A stretch of 64,000 nucleotides of DNA from positions 16,198,671 through 16,262,670 of the forward strand of contig OX243822.1 in the NCBI GenBank assembly GCA_945859605.1, read 5' to 3'. The notes beneath the pieces are model-generated. The model was not told the DNA's origin. It saw nothing but the letters and a program-made list of their open reading frames with translations, and searched no databases. The translations under genes were made by a program, and so were the position numbers. This document shows, piece after piece, positions 45,210-55,479 of this stretch (positions are counted from its first letter, which is position 1; each line of letters begins with the position of its first letter). This DNA is from Lumbricus rubellus (taxonomy: Eukaryota > Annelida > Clitellata > Crassiclitellata > Lumbricidae).

Positions 45210-46448
45210 TCACGAGCTGTTAACTTGAATTCCTTCAACAAGTGCTCTTTCACTGCATCGTATATATTTATCTAAATTCTCAAATGACAATCGATTCAAT
45301 ACCGTTCGCGCTCTCGAGGTCATCAATGGCAACAACAATTTCACCCAGTACTGCTTTTCCACAGCGAAGCTATTGAATGCATTTTCAACTGTTTCAAAAT
45401 ATAATGGCACTTCCATCATATCATACGGCATCTTCGGTAACACATGTTTCATTGCATCACCTATCTTCTTAATCTTGGACACCATTGTCTCACTTTCTCT
45501 GAGCCTAATCTGTTCTGACACTTCTCGGCTCTTACGATCATCTTCGTCTCTCTTCTTCAGTCTATTTTGATCTTCTATCCTACGCAGTTCTTCTTGTTCA
45601 ATCTTCTGCTGCAACAGTTCTAACTGCTTTCTGCGTTCTTCTTTTTCAATAGCCATCTCATGGAGTTGAGCTTCCTTAATAGCAAGTTTCTTTTGTTCTA
45701 ATTGCATCTGTTCTTCTCTTTCTCTTTCTGCTTTTTCCAAATTGTCTTTTCCAGCTTGAAACTCTTCCTGACGAATTTCTTCGGCTCTTTGCAGTTCTTG
45801 TAAACGCATTTTCTCCTTTTCTTCCTCGCGAGCCTTTTTGTCTTCGATCTGCTGTTTTCGTATTTCTTCATCGCTTTTTCTTGCTTTTTCGTATTCTATC
45901 ATTAACTCCATCCTTCGTCGTTCTGCTTCGTCACGATCTATTCTCATTTGTTCTAATTGTATCTGGAACTGCTGCCTCTGCATGTCTATCTCTTGTTGTC
46001 GCAGCCTATCTGCTTTTTCTATTCTTTCTTTCTCTTCTTGTTTATGCTCTTTCTCTTCCTGTCTGCGCTGCTCTTCTTTCTCTTTCTCCTCTTGTTTCCG
46101 CTCTTTCTCTTCTTGTTTACGCTGCTCTTCTTTAGCTTTCTCCTCTTGTTTACGCTCTTTCTCCTCTTGTTTCCGCTGCTCCTCTTTCATTATCATGAAT
46201 TGCAGCAACGCCTCCATAGACATCGGTGCCTGAGGTTTCTCAACCGGCTTTTCTTTAGCGCCTCCCACAGCACCTTCTTCTTCAACTTCTTCCTTTGCCC
46301 AAACCTCCGCCAAATTTCTCATCAAACTTTCCCTCGACATCTGTCCGACTTCATCTGCGTCAAGACCTGCTTCGATTAATAATTTTACTAGTCTCTCCGA
46401 AGACATCTTTTTAATAGCTGCTTGCTTCTGCTCCGTAAGTTTCTCCAT
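45210..46448 (-). CDS. gag: LTR element Gag, N-terminal part
   Basis: 412 codons starting at an ATG about 335 bp inside the 5' LTR. Residues 1-60 are helical (SSERLVKLLIEAGLDADEV). Residues 85-300 are a long charged coiled coil of KEEQRKQEEKE-type repeats. The last 80 residues (MPYDMMEVPLYFETVENAF) are capsid-like. The frame then goes astray: capsid-type sequence continues in other frames between 45,270 and 45,131, so at least two small indels separate it from the next ORF. Gag forms the particle; the coiled coil probably drives assembly. Confidence 0.8.
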   Translation of the reverse strand: MEKLTEQKQAAIKKMSSERLVKLLIEAGLDADEVGQMSRESLMRNLAEVWAKEEVEEEGAVGGAKEKPVEKPQAPMSMEALLQFMIMKEEQRKQEEKERKQEEKAKEEQRKQEEKERKQEEKEKEEQRRQEEKEHKQEEKERIEKADRLRQQEIDMQRQQFQIQLEQMRIDRDEAERRRMELMIEYEKARKSDEEIRKQQIEDKKAREEEKEKMRLQELQRAEEIRQEEFQAGKDNLEKAEREREEQMQLEQKKLAIKEAQLHEMAIEKEERRKQLELLQQKIEQEELRRIEDQNRLKKRDEDDRKSREVSEQIRLRESETMVSKIKKIGDAMKHVLPKMPYDMMEVPLYFETVENAFNSFAVEKQYWVKLLLPLMTSRARTVLNRLSFENLDKYIRCSERALVEGIQVNSS

Positions 46449-46783
46449 CTTACTTCTTTACTTTACTGATGCTAGTCGATAAATAGTAGACTACTCTTCA
46501 AATGTTTGCAATTGGCTGACTTCAATTCTTTAAGCAAACTTCAATAGACAAGCAAGTTTTTTTCTACCTTGTAGTCGTTGTGTTGTCGTTTCTCACTGTC
46601 GTACGGTTGCTCGATGATCGTTGACCAGTCGTCGTCTGATCGAAATTCCTCACCAGTCGATGCTCTCCGAATGCACAGCGTCCGTTCCTCCGTAACGTCT
46701 GTTGACTGGATAGAATCCCTCCGTTCGTAACTAGGATCGTTCTCCTGCAACTTGGATCGTTATCTCACCGCAACGACACCAAA

Positions 46784-47295
46784 TGTGATAACTCCCTTTC
46801 GTTATCACCTACTCCTATCAGTCTCTAGGAAGCTTCTTCGTATAAGTTCGTGGTAGCGTAGGCCTATCCCTAGATAACTGTTTCATTAGCTAAACGGCTA
46901 GGTAAAGAATCTACAGTCTTTCACTGTTTTATAATCGACACCGACGACGTGTTTAAGTCTTCTTATTATACTCCAAAATCCGATGTAAAGTAAAACGATC
47001 AGCAACAACACAACAATGACTACACTTGCGTTATCATAACAACTACACGACTACTATCTTCATCAGTCTACTCTATCGCAACTCAACAACAACTATTACA
47101 GCCTATCTCAACGGCTCTCAACACGCAACTCTCCTTCTTCACTTCCACTCCCTCCTTGTACACTTAACGTACGCTTGTCTAGACATCACGCGCTGTCTAG
47201 ACAATCACCTGTCCAAACGCCGCGCGCCAATCTTGCAGCTGGCCTACCTGCATCGCTGTACAACAATCGTCGTGCACTGGTTAAATTAGCTTACA
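46784..47295 (-). repeat. 5' LTR
   Basis: 512 bp. Ends at TTACA on the plus strand; the next TT and GGTCAC belong to the target duplication. An 87-codon frame occurs identically in both LTRs and is a by-product of the repeat, not a gene. Confidence 0.93.
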
Positions 47296-47303
47296 TTGGT
47301 CAC

Positions 47304-50300
47304 ACTTCACACCACCTAATTGCAGAAAAAGGTGGTAATTTTGAAATCACGGATCGTCAATTAGGTCATTCTTCTATTTTAGGTAACATCTGCAAAAGGC
47401 AAGCAACATCACCTCGCGTTGCAGCAAAGCGGGGCTATGCAGACATTGTACAGATTTTGATACGTAACGATGCAAAAGTCAATGCGTGTAACGGAGCCAA
47501 GTTGACCGCACTTCATTTAGCCTGTCAATATGGTTGCACTTCCATTGTTAAGATTTTACTGGATAACCATGCTACCGTTGATGCTACGGAACAATCTGAG
47601 GAAACTCCATTTTGCCTTGCAGCTGAGAATGGTCATGCAGAAGTCACGGATTTGTTATTGCATTACGGCGTTTGCGATTTCGTGTTGACAAAATCTAATG
47701 AGACACCGTTGCACGTTGCCTTCAAAAATGGTCACGTAGAAGTTGTTGAGGTTATTTTGAAACACAGCCGCAGGGTATATGAGAAATTAACAGAGGGCGG
47801 GAAAAGTCTTCACGAGATCACCAAGAGAGGCGTCAAGCCATTTGAAATTCTGAAATCCGATAATCGACGTGCTTCTGCTGAAATTGTTTGGACAGAAAGA
47901 CACATATCTCTTGAGATGCAGAGAGACTCAGATGGATTCTCTCCACTCCTACGTGCAGTGTATTCGAATGACCCGAAAATGGTTGAGCTGTTGCTCAGTG
48001 TTGATGAATGCATGTATTCAGAGACGAATATTGCAGATTGCTTTCGTTCCATTACGAGGGAAATCCTATCTGACGATGTTGCGTGCGAGGCTTTAAGTGA
48101 CGCTAAGAAATATAGAATGAATTTCATAAACATTGTGCAATTTCTATTTAACTCGAGTAAATTCAATGTAAACCACCAGGACGAACAATTGAATTCCTTC
48201 CTTCACAATGTGATGAGACACGAATACAAACGTTCTACTGGTGGTTGTCTTGTTGAGAAGTCAGACCGATTAAAACTGCAGATTCAAATCGAAATGATAC
48301 AGATGTTAGTAGAAAAAGGTGTAGACCTCAATATGAGAAATTCTTTTGGCGAAACGCCTTTGATCATTGCCTCAGGGAAAGGCTGTTTCGAAGCCATTCA
48401 AACTCTATTTGACTGGGAAGAACAATCAGGATTGAAAGTCGACATAGACGCAAAAGACCTATCTGGAGCAACTGCTTTGATTAAAGCAGCTGAAAGGAAT
48501 CATGTCTCAGTTATGCGATTGCTGCTGAAGCAAAAAGCTTCCGTCAATTTGTACGATTATTATGGCTTTACGGCTTTGCACACAGTTTTCTATGATCCAC
48601 ATTTGAAGTGGTTTGATAGGCATATATTAGGCAAGAGACTTTGTAGACGAAATAATAATGAAGAATATCCCCAGATTGACCACAAGGATAGTTTTACGTG
48701 GGAATTAGAACTCGCGGATATAAACTCAGCAATTTACCAGCTATGGGAAACTCTTGAGCATGACGAGAAATCCACTCGAATTAAGGAAGAAATGGTTAAA
48801 TTGTTATTAGATGATGCTGAAATTGACGTGAATGCCAGAGACTTTAGTGGAAATACGCCACTTGATTTGGCAACAAAGTCTTCCAAACCAATTACTTCAG
48901 CAACTTTCGAAGCACTTCAAAAACGCGGGGCCATTCTAAACTCACTAGCCCTTAAAGAGGAAGCACCGATCGCAGAGGCATTGGTTGACGAGAGAGGTCT
49001 AAACCCTCTTCATCTGCTCATCATCTCCTGTGTTTCATATGAAGTAAAGGACTACTGTCGTACTCCGAGAAACACGTTAGAACAGATTCACGCTGGAAGA
49101 TTCGATTCAGTGGCTGATGGAATTCTTCAAGGACAAGAAATTTTCAGGGAGCTGGCCTCTGCAACAGATCACAAAGGAAGAACTCCACTTCACTATGTAG
49201 TCAGGCCGCCATTGGCACCGTGCTATGGCGAACCTCCAATTCACAATCTAGTGAAGGCGTTAATGAAACTAGGTTGCAACCTAAATGCAGCAGACACTTA
49301 CGGCAAAACCCTGTTGCATTACGTGGAAAGTGATGATCACTACGAGCAACTTGTTCAGAACGGAGCTAATGAAAATATAGAAGACAAAAAAGGGCATACA
49401 CCTAAGAAACTTAAAGGGCTACGAGAATCGGTGGCTATCAACGAACGCCAGGCACGGTATTGTGATATAGGAAAAAATCAGCATTGCATTTCTTCAGATA
49501 TTACGAAAGTACTAAAATCAAATCATGTGACAGAATTGTCAAAGCAAAATTTGGCTGAAGCGATAAGAATTTTCTCTCAATTCCCACGCCTTCACGAATC
49601 ACCAGAAGAAGAAATTTGGAAGATATGGACCAAAGACGACTTCATTCGCCTAAACGCACGCCTAAGACAACTCACTAATCCATTAGTACATCGATTCATT
49701 GAACGTTTGGCCGATGGTATGAAGAAGAAGGACTGGCGATTTGAGTGCCATCCGACTTTAGTTGGTAGCGCCGAAGAAAAAACAAAAGTCGTCATATCAG
49801 GAGACTATGACTTTAACTTTAGACTTATTCAATTCAGTCAAATATGTGACCCATTTCCACATCCACTGGGTCCGAAAGGATACTTTGAACTACGACGGAA
49901 GCCTAATAAGGATGTGGACAGTATGAGTGACGATCCTTTTGCCTCTTTCTTCAACTCAGATCGCTGTTTGCTGACTAACGAAGTTAATTCTAGATTTCAG
50001 ATTATTTTGGACGAAGTCTTACGTGACCATAATTTCTGGCGAGGCGAACACATGTTTGAAAGCGCCTTTTTCAATAGACGCTTCAGTTTTGAAGATGAAG
50101 CTGGTTTGTGTAAGACTCTGGAATTGAGAATGATTCATCCCATTGGGAACGGAGAGGACGACTTTCTTTTGGTCAATATATCAATAGACATCGTTGCTTG
50201 TGTTCACGTGGACGATTGGTGGCCAGAAGACCCAATGCCGTTTGGCATAAGCCCATCCGTAAAAACACAGGGATGCACATTCATCTTTGATCGGCCTCGT

Positions 50301-51252
50301 TTTGATCCTTCCAAGCTTCAAGGCACTGCTTTTCTCTTTTCCGATACTTTTTCCAAAATATCATTTGCGCCAGTTGAAAGTCGAATCATAAAAGAAAGCT
50401 CCCCTTTAATGAAGGCAGCATATATTGTTTGCAAAATGATACTTTACACAGAGGAGAGAATTACTTATCAATTGAAGAATAGTCTTCTTTTTTGCATGGA
50501 GGGTTTTAGTGATCGAAGGGGAAGTGAATCAAGAAACAACAACGAAATAACACCAAGGAAACTCGCCTTCTGGGTAGAAAGGATCATGTTTTGCTTCGTG
50601 GAATTTTCTCGACATCACGTGTATCCCAGTTACTTGATGCCCTCCTTTAAGCAGCAAGCAGCAGAAATCGATGACAATGAAATATTGACGGACAACAATG
50701 AAGAGGGTGCGATGGGAGTTTCTATAAGATACTCTAGGTCCTATGACATTTACCTTGACCTATGTCCAGATGATACTGCCATCGAAATACCTGTATTCGA
50801 AAACGAAGATCATAATTCTAGACAACGTTTTAATGCGGGTCATCGTACAAGCTGGGAACAATTTGATCGAGAAAAATTCATTAGCAAGCTATGTTCAGGT
50901 TGTCTTAAAAACTCGAGCAATTTGATTTACCATCCCCAGCGACTTCTTAGAGTGGAATACACAGAATATGAAGAAATGCAATCTGATAAAAATAAGGCAA
51001 CATCGGGGTTGAAACGAAATTTGCATGGGGCCGATTCGAATTCAGCGACTGTTTCGAAGGAGAAAACGCAATCGCTGCAGGAGTGCCTGACCAAATCTCA
51101 TGTCACATGGGCGATTACATCGACGGAACATCGCCAAAGACAGCGAGGTATTGTGAATATGCTAGTGGACTCCGGCTATCCTGTAGCGATGTGTGATCAT
51201 CCATCTTTTCGTGAGATGATACAAACTGTGGATCCGAAATTCAATTTGCCTG
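47304..51252 (+). CDS. ankyrin - cGAS-like receptor - hAT N-terminal fusion (main exon)
   Basis: One uninterrupted frame after the LTR insertion. Residue numbers count from the frame start at 47,175. Ankyrin repeats at about 70-190, 385-480 and 665-755. A Mab21/cGAS-type nucleotidyltransferase spans about 815-1190: glycine-serine motif G864-S865, activation-type acidic pair D877-Y-D879, and a third acid D1005 in ISIDIVACV followed by WWP, as in cGAS. The C-terminal helical lobe is recognisable (ITYQLKNSLLFCMEG; YPSYLMPSF). No cGAS zinc-thumb is evident. cGLR enzymes sense nucleic acid or other ligands and make cyclic dinucleotides. From about 1,295 the frame enters a hAT-transposase region (QSLQECL; IVNMLVDSGYPV; DPKFNLPG) and ends at a donor G|GTTAGT (51,253). 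If unspliced, a stop follows at 51,255. Confidence 0.88.
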
Positions 51253-51719
51253 GTTAGTCTGTTAACAACTACGAAGATATTATATTTTTATTCCAACGCC
51301 TGAAAACTTATGTAACGTAATTTGTTATTCATCTTGACCAGGACTTAGTTTCATATATTATGTGGCATTTTGGAAGGAAATTGTGCTGTACCAACTTTTG
51401 AAAACTTTCTCACTGTCTTTAAGACCAAAACAGTGACTTGTATTATTTTCTTTTCAACTTAAAACTTCCATCCCAAGATGAAACTTCCCTCTTTCTACTG
51501 CTAATCCTCTTCACGCGTAGGCTACTTACCTTCTGATTTGATCTGATAATGACCGGGTTTCAAACCGGAGTGCCATTTGCAGATGCTTTGTGTCGTCGAC
51601 ACCGTTGCCATAAAAGTTGCACATAAGCCAGCCGTGCATTTCTATAGCTCGATTTAAAAGAGAAAAACAGAGTTGCCTGTGTGGTAATGTTAATTATTGT
51701 AATTTAGACCTATCTCTTC

Positions 51720-52100
51720 TTCTGGTTTTCTGCCCCTATAGGCAGGTTCGGCTATAGCCAATGTCGCCACTCTTCCCTCCGCTGGGCCTTCTCCTTTAGT
51801 CTTTGGTAACCGATCCTCCTCACCAGCGTGTCCAGCAACATCTGTCGTGGTCTTCCTCTTGTTCGTTTCCCCTCCATTTTCCTTCTATTACCGCTTTCGC
51901 CAGACTGTCTCCTCTTAGCGTATGCCCTATCCATTTCTTATGTCTTTCTCTGATTGTTTTTATCATTGTTCTTTCCTCTCTTACCCTTTCCAGCACTTCC
52001 TCGTTTGCTCTGTGTTCCGTCCAGCTGATCTTCTCCATTCTTCTCCACGTCCACATTTCAAACGCTTCGATTTTCTTTATGTCTTCTTTTCTCATGGTTC
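51720..52100 (-). pseudogene. non-LTR retrotransposon C-terminal remnant
   Basis: Minus-strand residues WTWRRMEKISWTEHR, HKKWIGHTLRGDSL and KRTRGRPRQMLLDTL are the typical tail of a LINE reverse-transcriptase protein. Two frames are needed to read it (shift at about 51,880), so it is dead. Confidence 0.8.
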
Positions 52101-52295
52101 AGGTTTCGGAACCATACAACACCACTCTCCACACTAGTGTTTTTATCATCCATTTCTTGAGGTTTCTGTTTAGCTCCTCGTAGTAGCCTACTATTATAGT
52201 ACAGCAGTTATCAAAGCAATAAACAGTAAACTAGGAAAGCCATGGTGGTGGAACTACACTTGCACATGTTGAAACACGCAACGGTGTACTAGGCC

Positions 52296-52466
52296 TACTA
52301 TCTAACTATCTAACTATCTAACTATCTAAATCTATCTATCTATCTATCTAAATCTATCTATATCTATCTATCTATCTATCTATATCTATCTATATCTATC
52401 TATATCTATCTATATCTATCTATATCTATCTATATCTATCTATCTATATCTATCTATATCTATCTA

Positions 52467-52557
<91 letters not shown>

Positions 52558-52600
52558 GCAATTTATATAGCGCCCCTTTAAGGAGGGACAGCACATATGC
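52296..52600 (-). mobile_element. (TATC)n array joined to LINE 3' motif
   Basis: About 260 bp of TATC/TATATC repeat, then GCAATTTATATAGCGCCCCT. Same junction as at 16,510-16,560. The element body beyond about 52,585 is lost. Confidence 0.8.
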
Positions 52601-52705
52601 TCAGAGTCTGTGAACGCATCATGCATCATATGTAACCATATAGTTATGATTTAAATTTGTACTTTTCATGTGATATTGTCACGTTGGTGTTGTTCATATT
52701 CGTAG

Positions 52706-53524
52706 GTTCTGTAAAAATGAATCAGTTGATTTCTGAACAGTATCGAGCCAGTTGCAGCAAACTTGAACAGCTTCTTGATCAAGCACGTCGTGTCACAATA
52801 TGCTTGGATGCATGGACTAAGAAGGGTCTGGCAGTTTCTTATCTTGGCATTTCGGCATGTTTTTTTGACACAACATCAGGTCAGGCACGCCATTTTATTC
52901 TTGATTTGATGGAATTGAAACATCCGCACACTGGTGAAACTCTTTACGAATGCCTTATGCAAAGTCTGTGTCGATGGAAGATCCCAAAGAGAAAGGTCCT
53001 TCTTATTGTTTCAGACAACGGGTCAAATATGGTGAAGGCAGTAAAATTAATGCAGAGCAAGTTTAAAACTGATAAAGGTATCTTGGAGGAGGTGGAAGAT
53101 GATGATAATGATGATGATGACGATGACGACGAGGAGGAGGAGGAGGAGGAGGAGGAGGAGGAGGAGGAGAAGGAGGAGGAGGAGGAGGAGGAGGAGGAGA
53201 GAGATGAAGAGGAAAATAGTGAAGAAACTGAAATTGATATCATGCAGTTGCCGTTCTATGTTCCTTTTCGACGTATGCCGTGTGTGGCACACACTCTACA
53301 ACTCCTAACTAAGCCAGTTTATGCACATTTCCAAGCTGAACTTTCTAAAGCTCGTGAGGTCGTTGCCAAAATTCGAAAGTCCAGCATTGCTACGAAAACA
53401 CTTGTCAGCAGGTGTGGCAAGGTTGTTATCACAGACTGCACAACGAGGTGGAACAGTGCATACTTGATGGTCAAGCGGTTACTGGTTATCAAGATCGCTG
53501 TCAATGAAGCGTTGACAGAAATTG
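52706..53524 (+). CDS. hAT-transposase-like exon 2 of the ANK-cGLR fusion
   Basis: Acceptor TTCGTAG|GTTCTG at 52,705 and donor ATTG|GTATGA at 53,525. Phase 1 on both sides, so it joins the previous and next exons in frame. It contains the first half of a hAT RNase-H-like core: ICLDAWTK with the first catalytic aspartate, HTGETLYECL, and VSDNGSNMVKA with the second. An in-frame microsatellite encodes about 45 acidic residues (53,094-53,215). The conserved CVAH motif follows (PCVAHTLQLL), then CTTRWNSAYLM. Apart from the acidic run the sequence is undamaged, with no stop or frameshift. Confidence 0.85.
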
Positions 53525-54179
53525 GTATGATTTGTCATGCAAAATAAAATTAGATTGCTTAATGTTTGATAATTACTTCTGTAGCATCATAGTCTATTTA
53601 TTGTTTCTTCTTCTTTTGTATTCTGCCCTTAGGCAGGTCCAAGATTCCAACCACACCATTCTTGTCTATTCTGTGCTATTTCCTTGATTTCTTTTTCTTC
53701 GTCCACCAACCAGTCCACCATCATCTTTCTTGGTCTTCTTGGTCGTTTCTTTCACTCCATTCTTCCTTTGAGTCTGTTCTATCATCAAGATCGATTAATT
53801 GTTTATTGTTTTCATAAGGTTTGTCTACACTCTACAGCATCATTGTCTAATGATATTTCTAAGCCAATCTGAAATCACGTCCGCAGCAGAAAATCAATGC
53901 ATTGAGAAACGGATGAATTACAATGTATAAGACACTCTGTTGAGAAATAGTATAGGCCTAGGTCAGAAATTACAGATACAGACACTACAGCACATAATGG
54001 AGCTCAATTGTGGAGAATAACCTTTGTCTCTATATAAAATGCATCCTTTGCTGAGCAGGAAAGATCATGTTATAGGTTCATTGTATATAAAACTTACGCT
54101 TCAGTTATATAGAAAGTAACATGTCTAAAAACCGTTTGTGTGTTTAAACTGACATTTACGTAATATTTTTGTATGCCAG
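53525..54179. other. intron with decayed LINE tail
   Basis: 655-bp GT-AG intron. At about 53,620-53,790 minus-strand residues (RPRRPRKMMVDWL, AQNRQEWCGW) are another non-LTR C-terminal tail. Confidence 0.7.
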
Positions 54180-54952
54180 GCATTGATTCTCTGTTGTCCC
54201 GTGAGTGGTCAAAGCTGGAGGAAATATGCAGTCTGTTGGAGCCCTTTGCAGCACTTACTGACACACTGCAGAGTGATTCTATGCCCTTGTCAAACATTAT
54301 TCCATCTCTCCTGGACTTGGAATACCATCTCCAGCAATTTCCATCTGCCCAGGCACTGACATCTTTCATGCTGAGAGATTTCAAGACGAGATTTGCCTCA
54401 ATCTTACTCCCGCATTCGGACCACTACAACCCTATACCGGCTGCTGCTTGTCTGTTGGATCCGACAGTTGCATCAGTTCTTCAAGCTCCAGAATTCGCTG
54501 CTCTTCGAAATGCTGCAATGTCATTTGTCATACATGTAAGCGTTGAAGATGAACGTAGTGTTTCGAACTTTGTCGGTGAGTCACCAAAGGGCAATTCACA
54601 GCCTTTGACCAGTCCCCCAGCATTGAAAAACTTTAAGTTTTTATCAAGCAAACTGTACTCACAAGAAAACGCGATCTCATCACACAGTCAAGCACAGGTC
54701 AATCGCTATTATCAGGAAATCGCCAACACCTGCTGCAACAATGGCGTGCAGTTTTGGAGAGACAGACGGCAAGTCTACAAAAATATCGCCCCACTTGCTG
54801 AAGACCTCCTGGCAGCTCCAGCTTCCCAAGCTTATGTGAAAAGAATTTATTCTGTGTGCGGGCTCATAACAATTGGACGAAGGAACCGAATAAAGAAGTC
54901 TTTTGAAATGAGAGTTTTTCTAAAGTTAAACAAACATCTGGAATGGCAATGA
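54180..54952 (+). CDS. hAT-transposase-like exon 3 with dimerisation domain
   Basis: Acceptor TATGCCAG|GCATTG at 54,179, phase 1, stop TGA at 54,950-54,952. It carries the second half of a hAT transposase: WSKLEEICSLLEPFAALTD, AACLLDPTV, a tryptophan-containing segment (VQFWRD), and the C-terminal hAT dimerisation region (PLAEDLLAAPASQAYVKRIYS, RRNRIKKSFE, FLKLNKHLE). In active hAT enzymes the segment after the PAS-type motif has an S-E-R-x-F-S pattern with a catalytic glutamate; here it reads VKRIYS, so the acid is lysine. This suggests loss of transposition activity and a retained DNA-binding or dimerisation role, or decay. Confidence 0.85.
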
Positions 54953-55479
54953 CAGTTAAAATGACAATGCATAAAAAGCTACAAAGAATTATTACTGATA
55001 TTATTTTCAAAGAAGAACAGTTTAAAAAAAATGATGCCGGAAATTATTTAAGAAATTGAATTAGAAGTAGACTGAATTAAAAGTAAAACTGAATTTCTAT
55101 GAACTGTAGGTCTAACTGAAATTTGAACCAATATTGAGGACGACTGAACTAAAAAGAAGTTAAATGAAAATTATTTGGACTTCAGGAATAAGGACAGTTC
55201 ATGGATGAGTAATGTTCGCCTACTAAGACTCTTCTGCAGTTTAGTATAAAAAATAGCAAATTAGTGTAGATTAGTCGAACTGTCGTTGATTGGTTAAACG
55301 TTACTTATAATTATCGTGGCTGGTGCCTAAGCTTTTTCTTACCTTCATAGTCACGTCATGTAAGTGAGAGACAGTTAATTGTTTGATCTTTATATGTCAT
55401 CTCATTGGCCTGTGCTCTGATTGACAGAATGATGACCATCTAGAATGCTTTCTGTGAATGGCAAACTGAATGGTTAAAA
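54953..55479. other. intergenic sequence, no supported gene
   Basis: AT-rich single-copy sequence between the fusion gene and the ankyrin pseudogene. Confidence 0.45.

Larger units (their letters stand above)
40316..47295 (-). mobile_element. Ty3/gypsy LTR retrotransposon, Gmr1-like order
   Basis: Complete 6,980-bp element in minus orientation. LTRs (512 bp each) begin TGTAAGCTAA and end GTTATCACA in sense. The flanks carry GGTCAC on both sides (40,310-40,315 and 47,298-47,303), 8 bp if the adjacent TT is counted. Order in sense is gag, zinc knuckle, protease, integrase, reverse transcriptase, RNase H. Integrase before reverse transcriptase in an element whose reverse transcriptase is clearly gypsy-type defines the Gmr1-like group. 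A purine tract (AAAAGAAAGGAAGGAGG) precedes the 3' LTR, and TTTGGTGTCGTTGCGG beside the 5' LTR is a plausible primer-binding site. Frames are broken at several points, yet the LTRs look identical, so insertion is recent. Confidence 0.93.
51253..52705. other. intron with LINE tail and TATC array
   Basis: GT...TAG intron of 1,453 bp. It holds a decayed non-LTR retrotransposon C-terminal segment on the minus strand (51,720-52,100), a (TATC)n array (52,296-52,557) and a LINE 3' motif at 52,558-52,580. Confidence 0.7.

Noticed and set aside
47810..49795. Minus-strand ORFs (67 and 118 codons) in the cGLR gene
   Set aside because: Shadow frames of the intact plus-strand coding sequence.
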